DNA of 12,491 bases from contig DAIMKF010000045.1 in NCBI GenBank assembly GCA_036721855.1, positions 1 to 12,491 on the forward strand, read 5' to 3'. The position numbers were made by a program, and so were the translations under genes. Under the pieces are notes generated by a model, which worked only from the letters and a program-made list of their open reading frames with translations, ran no database searches and had not been told where the DNA came from. The stretch comes from JAHDNZ01 sp036721855 (GTDB lineage: Bacteria > Bacillota > DTU065). The stretch's first letter is position 1; each line of letters opens with the position of its first letter. Below are positions 6,988-12,491 of the stretch, one piece after another.

Positions 6988-9900
6988 GTGGAGTCGAACT
7001 ATTTATCCGCTCCCCGAACCGTGCATGCTAGTTTCCCAGCACACGGCTCTCCAACCGGTCGCACTGAAGGAATTGTAATTCCCTCAAGCGTAGGATAGCC
7101 TAGCATAAAACGTCGATAGACTTCTTTCTTGCCTGCCTTGTCATACTTTTTTAGTAAAAAAAGATAGATCCTTTCGCGAATATAACTGTCCAGGTAGCGT
7201 CCTAAACGTCTGTCGGTAAAAAAACTATAATCAGCGTGCCATAAATAAATTTCATTTCTTATGGCTTTAGCTACATAACCCACACTATATCCTGTCATGC
7301 TACGCCCTGTAAGCTTTTTTACCTGGTGTTTAATGTTTTCGAGGCTGCTTTTAGCGGGAGCAATCTTGTTGCCTTTAATAATATAACCGGCAAATTCAAA
7401 GATTTCATCTGTGGAAAAATAAAGTTCCTCTTTTATTAAACTAAGACGCTCTCCAAAACGAATCAGCTCAGAAGGCTTTTTTAGTAAAGGTGCCAGTGCT
7501 AACAGCACTTTATCGGCATCGAGTTTAGTAGCTTTCCAAATTAAATCTCTCAAAGCTTCTTCTTTGATTATTAATGGTAATAGCGAAAATATTTCTTTCT
7601 TATGTCTAATTAGATGGATTTTTTCCACAGACTGAATTTTATATCCCTGTTTAAAAGCCTTTATTAAGTCCTCTCCGTTATCCTGTCTGATAACAGCCTC
7701 TATAACCTCTAAAACTACATCAAGTAAAATTTGATCTACTTCATTGCCACCCAAAGGTCGATAGGTTTTTTCCGACAACGCTTGTGATAGAGAGTCGGCA
7801 GAATTAGAACCAAGACCCAGTTTCTGGGCTTTTTTTACTAGAAATTCTTTGGAGGCTATGGTCTGATAAAGTCTACCTTCATATGCTAGTCTTCTTAACC
7901 ACTCCTGCTTTCGTAAGGACATGGGCAATCTTCCTCCCTACTATTTGCGAGTGACCGGTCTGTCTTCCTTCGCCATTTTTGCTACTACGAAGACTCCGCC
8001 CCTTCTGCCAAACTAATTTGGTAGAAGGTTCCTCTGTTCCTCTCTTTTTTTCCTAAATGATGGATTTAGGCTCCGCCTATGTCCGTCCCTTGCCTGCTTA
8101 TAATTACCTCAAGCAAGCATTCAAAGTCACACCGGAGGTTAAACTTTGAAAACGGGGTTTGTTTTGGCATTATACGGATCTCAGACAGCGGTTCCTCTCG
8201 TAGCCTTGTCCATCGGAGGCTAGCAGTTTTAACCACATTCCCGCCCAGCTTCATGGAATCCCATGTGGGCTTGGCCTTCGGTACTTTTAATACCTCTAAA
8301 AAAGAGAAGCTTCAGAGCGCACCTCCGGGTTGCCAAACATAATACCAACCTTTGTAGCGATAGGTAAATTTCACCCGCGAAATAATTAATTTCGGTAGGG
8401 TTATTCTTTTTCCCCCGCTTCACACCGTGCATGCGACTTTCACCGCACACGGCGCTCCATCAAGATGTTGACTACTGACAGGTTTGTTATCACCTAATAG
8501 GTTTTGAAGATGATCCGCTTTACTTGACTGATTTAGCCAAGTGTTTCGGAGCAAGATGTAGAGCCAAATGACATTTAGTACAAAGAGGTACAGATTATGC
8601 CTTCGGCTTTCTCAATCGAACCTATCTCGTAGTAACTATCCTGACTATGCCCCTTCGCTTAATAGGCATTACCCTACTTATTACTACTACAGGCTGCCGT
8701 CCCCACTATATAAGAAACATTTCCTTTTCTTGACCTTCATCGGTGTGTCCGCACCTCTTGGTTAGTGGGTTCCCACGTTCCGATTAGCTTAGCTATACAT
8801 ACAACGACTTAGCCTTCCTCTATGACCCGTTGGATGAATAAAACCAAACCCATTCTCAGGTTCTATTCCTAGCACCGTGAAAATGCCTGACCTTTGTGGT
8901 AGACAATACCACTTAGATATCCAAAAAGGGATAGCTCCCTCTGCCTTCAATCTCTAAGATTCGCCCGGCAGTCCAGCTCACGAGCCGTACATACGAGGAT
9001 TAACGGTGATTAGGCATATCGTTTTTATAGCCCCCACGGCCACAACCTGGCGTAGTTGTGTTACCGCTCCTTACCGAGCTTCTGACATCAACCTCGAACA
9101 AAGTAAATGCCAGTCGGGTTATTAGGGCTTTGCCATATGGGTGATGACGTTTGTCAGCTAATCAGTTCTCCTACTATTTATTTAGTAGTGCTCAGTTTTG
9201 GTAGCTAGTTTTCCTAAGCTATTTTGTCTGAGAACGTGGCACACTCACGAATCTGGTTGATAAAAATAACAATGCACTTGGTTTTACCGATAACTCCTGT
9301 TAATTTGCGCAAAGCTTGAGACATTAACCTTGATGGTGATAGGTAAGCCTTGGAAGATCAAATCTTTGCGGCCTTTCCCCCACCCCACACCGTGCATGCG
9401 ACTTTCACCGCACACGGCGTTCCACCAGTTTCTGGCTGGCATCCTTGGCTCTAGTCTTTTTACCCTCAAGACTGTTGCCAGTCTTTCCTCGGCAGACCAT
9501 CATCGCTACTATGATGCCGCTGACTGCCTTTAGGTTTCATTGTTTTCACCTAAACTCCACCTAAAAGCTCTCTCCAGTTCCACACAGTCTATCCCTTTTA
9601 TTGCTGACCTTAGGTGCCCGTAAACTCTAGGCAAAGCCAAGGTCTCTGTGCTCTAAAGCCTTGACGAGTTTTTCAGGCTGTTCCCTCCAGGCTAAAAACA
9701 GCCCTTTGCCTAGAATTTCTTAGGGTTCGATACTTCTCACCATAGCCAGCTTTTTAGGAACCCCGCAACACAAGGTTACGACTTCACCTGGCTTCATACC
9801 AGCTTTGATGTGGCAAAACCGGCATGCAGGATATCAGGCTAACAGCCAGTGCACTCTGGCTGTTAAAGGAATTTCACCTTTATAATTGACTGTGCAGTTA

Positions 9901-11047
9901 AGGTTTGTAAACCTCGATCATTTCCCCTTTCAGGTTATAGACCAACTGGACGCACCCTGGAGTCCAACATGGGTATCGCCCATCTCTCCCTCAATCTCTG
10001 CGCGAGGCACAAGTGCGGCTACCGAGTCAATAACTACAATATCAACGGCTCCACTTCTTACTAGTGCCTCTGTAATCTCTAGTGATGGCGATAGGTAGGA
10101 CAATGTCTTTCCCCCGCCCCACACCGTGCATGCGACTTTCACCGCACACGGCGTTCCACCGATTCCGGCTGGCATCCTTGGCTCCGGTCCTTTTTTACCT
10201 CGAGACTGTTACCAATCTGTTTTAGGCAGACCATCACAGCTACTATGATGCCGCTGACTGCTGTCAGATTCATTGGCCTGCGTGCCTCCTACCGACTGCT
10301 CTCAACTGTTCCGTCTAGCTTATCCCTTGTTTTACACTGCCTTAGGCCTCCCACATTGTGACTATGAGCTGATCTAAAACTTCCGAACAGGCCTGAAGTT
10401 TCCTCAATTAGTGTACAATGCTTTAGGGATTCGTTAGCCTAGCCATAGCAGGTTTTTAAGGAGCCCCGCAGCTTTTGCTACGTCTTTACCTGGCTTCAGA
10501 CTTTACCAAAACGCAGATTTGGCAAAGCCTGCAGGATCTTAGGCTGGTAACAGATCAGTGTTACTCTAGGAATTGCACCTAGAATATCAGCTAGACAGTT
10601 AGGGTAGATATCTTAAAAAGAGCTTACCCCGCTTTTTTCACCTTTAATGGTTTATAAGCAACAGTTCGCACCCTGTTCACCTGTATCAGGCTGAGAGACC
10701 AGAAGATTATCGATATCGACACCCAAGTTTTTAGCATAGGCTGGATTTAAGGCATGTTCGGCATCGATAAACGCTGCCACACCGCCTTTTCTTTGCGCCT
10801 CAGCCACAGCATGCAAAGCTACTGTTGTCTTGCCGGAAGACTCCGGGCCATAAACTTCAACAATTCTACCTCTGGGAAGACCTCCCACACCTAAAGCTAA
10901 ATCAAGTGAAATTGCTCCGGTGGGAATAGTCTCTACCTCCATGGAGCGGTTTTCACCCAGACGCATAATAGAACCTTTGCCAAAATCTTTTTCAATGGAT
11001 GTAATCGCGTTTTGCAAGGCTTTTTCTCGCTCTTTTTTTTCTGCCAT
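6565..11047 (-). CDS. recA: Recombinase RecA, split into five exons by four group II introns
   Basis: RecA forms the nucleoprotein filament for homologous recombination and triggers LexA cleavage. Exons: 11047-10672, 10084-9956, 9332-9245, 8353-8323 and 6987-6565; joined they total 1,047 nt and encode 348 residues, the same length as B. subtilis RecA, with no frameshift. All functional parts survive: Walker A GPESSGKTT (67-75), catalytic Glu97, Walker B VVIDS, L1 (EIEGEMGD), and L2 across residues 195-210 (NQIREKVGIMFGNPETTPGG). Introns fall in codon 126 (phase 1), codon 169 (phase 1), codon 198 (phase 2) and between codons 208 and 209 (phase 0). Start ATG 11047 follows AAGGAGGT with 7-nt spacing; an in-frame upstream ATG at 11077 is less likely. 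Without splicing, translation stops 6 codons into intron 1. The correct frame at all four junctions argues for a working gene rather than a pseudogene. Confidence 0.95.
6999..7922 (-). CDS. Degenerate group II intron maturase (domain X kept, RT active site not visible)
   Basis: A 307-residue intron-encoded protein, shorter than usual group II reverse transcriptases (about 400-600). Residues 174-280 match the end of the RT domain and the maturase domain X: IFEFAGYIIKGNKIAP, then a helix, then YVAKAIRNEIYLWHADYSFF, equivalent to the conserved LNxxLRGWxNYF block, then RRLGRYLDSYIRERIYLFLLKK. YRPLGGNEVDQILLDVVLEV (54-73) resembles the RPLGIPTVxDRxxQ motif. The palm region between is short, and no YADD box or HNH endonuclease is seen. 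I chose ATG 7922 (10 nt after GGAGG); an in-frame TTG lies at 7928. The last ~20 residues (RPVGEPCAGKLACTVRGADK) are domain V read as protein. It probably assists splicing but not reverse transcription; alternatively it is a decaying relic, though the frame is open throughout. Confidence 0.8.
   Translation of the reverse strand: MSLRKQEWLRRLAYEGRLYQTIASKEFLVKKAQKLGLGSNSADSLSQALSEKTYRPLGGNEVDQILLDVVLEVIEAVIRQDNGEDLIKAFKQGYKIQSVEKIHLIRHKKEIFSLLPLIIKEEALRDLIWKATKLDADKVLLALAPLLKKPSELIRFGERLSLIKEELYFSTDEIFEFAGYIIKGNKIAPAKSSLENIKHQVKKLTGRSMTGYSVGYVAKAIRNEIYLWHADYSFFTDRRLGRYLDSYIRERIYLFLLKKYDKAGKKEVYRRFMLGYPTLEGITIPSVRPVGEPCAGKLACTVRGADK
7016..7049 (-). ncRNA. Domain V of intron 4 (AGC triad)
   Basis: A 34-nt hairpin: outer stem GAGCCGTG with CACGGTTC, inner stem TGCTGG with CTAGCA, GAAA loop and a TG bulge. 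It is the catalytic core of the ribozyme, and it is also read as the end of the maturase frame. Confidence 0.93.
8323..8353 (-). CDS. recA: recA exon 4, a 31-nt micro-exon encoding the L2 loop
   Basis: Bases AAAGGTTGGTATTATG onward complete Glu198 and encode KVGIMFGNPE (199-208). On one side the intron end CCTATCGCTAC precedes it; on the other GTGCGCTC starts intron 4. The residues are the near-invariant RecA L2 segment, which makes the identification secure despite its size. Confidence 0.93.
8354..9244 (-). mobile_element. Group II intron 3 in recA (891 nt, ORF-less)
   Basis: It starts GTGTGCCACG and ends CCTATCGCTAC. Domain V at 8455-8422 has the same core as introns 1 and 2 (CGC triad), and the domain VI closing pair is AGCG/CGCT, again covarying, with a bulged A at 8361. 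Outside domains V and VI it is longer and clearly diverged from introns 1 and 2. I found no maturase-like reading frame; short frames on either strand read through ribozyme sequence. Confidence 0.92.
9245..9332 (-). CDS. recA: recA exon 3 (88 nt)
   Basis: It begins CAAGGTTAATG, completing Ala169, and ends CGTGA, the first two bases of codon 198. It encodes RLMSQALRKLTG through VIFINQIR. Confidence 0.94.
9333..9955 (-). mobile_element. Group II intron 2 in recA (623 nt, ORF-less)
   Basis: It starts GTGCGTCCAG and ends CCTATCACCAT. The domain V hairpin at 9420-9387 is identical to that of intron 1 (CGC triad, GAAA loop). The domain VI closing stem is GGTG/CACC, a compensatory change from GGCG/CGCC in intron 1, with a bulged A at 9340. 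The insertion target, CAGG^CA after the first codon base, is the same as for intron 1. No ORF of maturase type is present. Confidence 0.93.
9956..10084 (-). CDS. recA: recA exon 2 (129 nt)
   Basis: It begins CACTAGAG, completing Ala126, and ends CTCCAGG before GTGCG. It encodes ALEITEALVRSG through GDTHVGLQ, including the Walker B strand and the DNA-binding L1 loop. Confidence 0.95.
10085..10671 (-). mobile_element. Group II intron 1 in recA (587 nt, ORF-less)
   Basis: It starts GTGCGAACTG and ends CCTATCGCCAT. Domain V is the 34-nt hairpin 10154-10121: a GAAA loop, a UG bulge on the 3' strand, and a CGC triad at positions 2-4. Domain VI closes with GGCG/CGCC and carries a bulged A at 10092, 8 nt from the 3' end. 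No protein gene is present. It shares long near-identical blocks with intron 2, for example around 10140-10180 and 10230-10260, so the two are recent paralogues. Splicing must be self-catalysed or helped in trans. Confidence 0.93.
10672..11047 (-). CDS. recA: recA exon 1 (codons 1-125 plus one base)
   Basis: It encodes MAEKKEREK through SQPDTGEQ, then the first G of codon 126. It contains the N-terminal polymerisation helix, Walker A (67-75) and Glu97. The 5' junction reads GAACAGG|GTGCG. Confidence 0.95.
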
Positions 11048-11071
11048 TAACTTACCTCCTTTTTTACTTCC

Positions 11072-11083
11072 AAACATTTGTTC
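11072..11083 (-). promoter_or_regulatory. LexA (SOS) box of recA
   Basis: GAACAAATGTTT fits the Firmicute LexA operator GAACRNRYGTTY with no mismatch. It begins 7 nt downstream of the -10 hexamer, overlapping the predicted transcription start, where a bound repressor would block initiation. Confidence 0.75.
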
Positions 11084-11090
11084 TCCCCAA

Positions 11091-11119
11091 ATAATAACAT
11101 ATTGATTTAATTCAATCAA
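11091..11119 (-). promoter_or_regulatory. Sigma-A-type promoter of recA
   Basis: TTGATT (11114-11119), a 17-nt spacer and TATTAT (11091-11096). The -35 overlaps the thpR stop codon. A start near 11084 gives a leader of about 37 nt that includes the AAGGAGGT ribosome site (11053-11060). Confidence 0.7.
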
Positions 11120-11654
11120 CTAGCGGGCAGTTTACCAAAGCTTTATAAACCGGTCCAAAAGCTCGCAAGTCGCTTGAAAATAGAGTAACCTCTTTTACCT
11201 TAAATTCATTGAACTTAATTTTTTCATTTTGACTGACAAAATCTGCCACTGTTTTTTGATTAACATTTTCTTTTAATCTAGATATAGTCAGATGTGGAAT
11301 ATATGGCTTATCAGATTTATAAAACGGTAATGCCTGAGCTATCTTTTCTTGCAGTAAACAAAGAATTTTCTGCCCTTTTTTGGTTTTTAAATAAAGAATC
11401 CGCGGGTTTTTTAAGTGAGGGAAGACGTCAATTCCCTCAAAACTTATTTCAAAACTGTTGAAATCTTTAAGGGTTTTGAATAGAAGCGTTTTTATCTGTG
11501 AAATATCACTTTCCGGACGTTCACCTAAAAAACAGAGTGTAAGGTGGAGGTTTTCTGAGCTTATTTTTTTCCCCGGTAAACTAGTTCTATCTAGCCAAGT
11601 AGAGATTTCACCTGCCATATCTTGCTCCACTTTTACCGCTATAAAAAGACGCAT
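11112..11654 (-). CDS. thpR: RNA 2',3'-cyclic phosphodiesterase (LigT/ThpR family)
   Basis: A 180-residue protein of the 2H phosphoesterase superfamily, historically called 2'-5' RNA ligase; family members open RNA 2',3'-cyclic phosphates. Both catalytic HxTx motifs are present: His37-Leu-Thr39 (HLTLCFLG) and His121-Leu-Thr123 (HLTISRL). The N-terminal MRLFIAVKV strand and the length are typical. GGAGGAAACCA immediately precedes the ATG, and the terminator of the upstream gene ends only about 17 nt before the start. The stop codon sits in the recA promoter. Its place upstream of recA is common in clostridia. Because it acts on RNA ends, a link with intron splicing products might be imagined, but nothing in the sequence shows one. 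Confidence 0.95.
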   Translation of the reverse strand: MRLFIAVKVEQDMAGEISTWLDRTSLPGKKISSENLHLTLCFLGERPESDISQIKTLLFKTLKDFNSFEISFEGIDVFPHLKNPRILYLKTKKGQKILCLLQEKIAQALPFYKSDKPYIPHLTISRLKENVNQKTVADFVSQNEKIKFNEFKVKEVTLFSSDLRAFGPVYKALVNCPLVD

Positions 11655-11670
11655 TGGTTTCCTCCTTATC

Positions 11671-11696
11671 TAAAAAAGTGAGCCTCCGGCTCACTT
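11671..11696 (-). terminator. Rho-independent terminator between the CBM-like gene and thpR
   Basis: AAGTGAGCC pairs with GGCTCACTT around a 3-nt loop (stem 11688-11696 with 11676-11684), followed by a T-run (TTTTTTA) on the minus strand. It lies 9 nt after the stop of the preceding gene. Confidence 0.92.
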
Positions 11697-11705
11697 GGCA
11701 AAGAT

Positions 11706-12296
11706 TCACTTTACTTCTACCATTTTTATGTTGTCAAACCAAATGGTGCCAGTTCCGGGGTAGGCAAATAAAGCTAAGCGAAAAGCTTGCGTTTTAGCCG
11801 GAATGGTAATTGTTTCTTTTATCTCCCGCCAATTAAAAGTACCTGTTAAAGGTTTGGTTAAATCTTGCCTGCTACTCCATTGTTTATTGGTTCCCTGTAA
11901 CCAATAAGAAATATTAATGCCCCCTGTTTCTTGGCCTGCTAATAGTTGCCAGTCTTTAGCTTTTACCCAGACGGAAACTTGGTAGGTCTTCCCAGATTCC
12001 ACCGGTATGTCTTGATAGATCCGTCCGGCAAAATTGTTAGGTACATCCAAACTTGAGACGACAACCTTCAAACTTGGATTACCATCTATGTTCTCATCTT
12101 TATCCATATAAACTTGGTTGGGTTTTTCAGCAAAAAACCAATTGATCGACCAGTAATCCGGCAAACCGTTTTTATCCCAGTCCATTCCTAAATCTCCGTT
12201 GACTACCATATTGGTATCATTCCAGGCCAAAGAACTCAGCGCCAGAATGAAAAATAATATTAAAGCCCTGTGGTATTTCTTAAGTATTGCTACCAA
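11706..12296 (-). CDS. Exported protein with a carbohydrate-binding-like jelly-roll domain
   Basis: A 196-residue protein. An N-terminal basic stretch and a hydrophobic helix (KKYHRALILFFILALSSLAW) act as signal peptide or membrane anchor. The rest resembles CBM4/9-type or related galactose-binding-like beta-sandwich domains: NMVVNGDLGMDWDKNGLPDYW near the front, GKTYQVSVWVKAKDW in the middle, and FRLALFAYPGTGTIWFDNIKMVE at the end, the usual order of such domains. No catalytic domain is attached. I chose the TTG at 12296 because GGGGGTG lies 6 nt before it; an in-frame TTG at 12320 would add 8 residues. Ligand and role are unknown; binding of cell-wall or extracellular glycans is plausible. 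A strong terminator follows. Confidence 0.75.
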   Translation of the reverse strand: MVAILKKYHRALILFFILALSSLAWNDTNMVVNGDLGMDWDKNGLPDYWSINWFFAEKPNQVYMDKDENIDGNPSLKVVVSSLDVPNNFAGRIYQDIPVESGKTYQVSVWVKAKDWQLLAGQETGGINISYWLQGTNKQWSSRQDLTKPLTGTFNWREIKETITIPAKTQAFRLALFAYPGTGTIWFDNIKMVEVK

Positions 12297-12383
12297 TTTA
12301 TACACCCCCTTTATTATCAATTCTTTTTTTATCTTTTATCTCCTGCCAAAAAGTAGAGGGCTTTTCTAAATGTATCTTTCAAA

Positions 12384-12407
12384 CAAAAGGCCCCGAAGGG
12401 CCTTTTG
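12384..12407 (-). terminator. Rho-independent terminator of the gene at the right edge
   Basis: CAAAAGGCCC pairs with GGGCCTTTTG around a 4-nt loop, followed by TTTG on the minus strand. It lies 23 nt after the stop of the partial gene. Confidence 0.85.
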
Positions 12408-12430
12408 GAGTTAGTGATTTTGCTGTTTAA

Positions 12431-12491
12431 TTAGGATAGTCCGCCACGATTGGCAGCCTGTGTGTATTGGTTAAGGTCTTGAGCAACTTGC
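12431..12491 (-). CDS. C-terminus of an unrecognised protein (partial)
   Basis: The minus-strand frame entering from the right edge reads QVAQDLNQYTQAANRGGLS and stops at TAA 12431-12433. It is followed by a good terminator, which supports a real gene end. The short polar tail does not identify a family. Confidence 0.6.
   Translation of the reverse strand, partial: QVAQDLNQYTQAANRGGLS

Larger units (their letters stand above)
6988..8322 (-). mobile_element. Group II intron 4 in recA (1,335 nt, encodes a maturase-like protein)
   Basis: It starts GTGCGCTCTG and ends GACTCCAC. Domain V (7049-7016) has the canonical AGC triad, a GAAA loop and a 2-nt UG bulge, unlike the CGC-type of introns 1-3. 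In domain VI GGAG pairs with CTCC, with a bulged A at 6994, 7 nt from the 3' end. About 400 nt of domains I-III lie before the protein gene. The ORF lies in the domain IV position but runs on through domain V. The intron belongs to a different lineage from its three neighbours. Confidence 0.93.

Noticed and set aside
7960..10180. Several 60-90-codon reading frames on both strands within the introns
   Set aside because: They read through ribozyme domains (for example domain V gives PCAVKVACTVWGGG) or are antisense, have no good ribosome sites and resemble no protein family.
6565..11047. recA as a pseudogene broken by insertions or frameshifts
   Set aside because: The five pieces join without gain or loss of a base at canonical group II boundaries, no internal stop occurs in any exon, and promoter, LexA box and ribosome site are intact.
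1..12491. CRISPR array, tRNA, rRNA or insertion-sequence transposase
   Set aside because: No regularly spaced repeats, cloverleaf-like sequences, rRNA signatures or transposase motifs were seen; the mobile DNA here is the group II introns.

Overview
The window comes from a low-GC, endospore-forming Firmicute, most likely a clostridial lineage. The evidence is the spoVAC-spoVAD-spoVAE germination cluster, spoVS, and the conserved block recA-recX-rny-ymdB-spoVS. Genus cannot be fixed from the sequence. Almost everything is on the minus strand, so gene order in the direction of transcription runs from high to low coordinates.

Layout from high to low coordinates: the C-terminus of an unrecognised gene with its terminator (12384-12491); a secreted or membrane-anchored carbohydrate-binding-like protein (11706-12296); thpR, an RNA 2',3'-cyclic phosphodiesterase (11112-11654); recA (6565-11047) behind a sigma-A-like promoter and a LexA box; recX overlapping the end of recA; rny (RNase Y) with a terminator; a 122-nt foldback leader; ymdB (phosphodiesterase); spoVS with a probable sigma-H promoter and a terminator; an M19 dipeptidase with a hairpin in front of its start; spoVAC-spoVAD-spoVAE as a tightly packed operon; and, converging from the left edge, the last codons of a plus-strand membrane protein.

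The main discovery is recA. The gene is spread over 4,483 nt in five exons (376, 129, 88, 31 and 423 nt) separated by four group II introns (587, 623, 891 and 1,335 nt). Joining the exons at introns that begin GTGYG and end AY restores a complete 348-codon RecA with no frameshift or internal stop. Each intron shows a 34-nt domain V with a GAAA loop and a domain VI with a bulged adenosine 7-8 nt from its 3' end. Introns 1 to 3 are ORF-less and share a near-identical domain V with a CGC triad, and introns 1 and 2 are clear paralogues inserted at the same CAGG^CA target. Intron 4 has a different, AGC-triad domain V and encodes a short protein with maturase domain X but no visible reverse-transcriptase active site. 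Exon 4, only 31 nt long, encodes the DNA-binding L2 loop.

How the parts may work together (inference): DNA damage should relieve LexA repression of recA, but functional RecA, and probably translationally coupled RecX, can only be made after four ribozyme splicing events. The degenerate intron-4 protein may be kept as a splicing factor rather than a mobility enzyme. The remaining genes are ordinary clostridial sporulation, germination and RNA-turnover functions.
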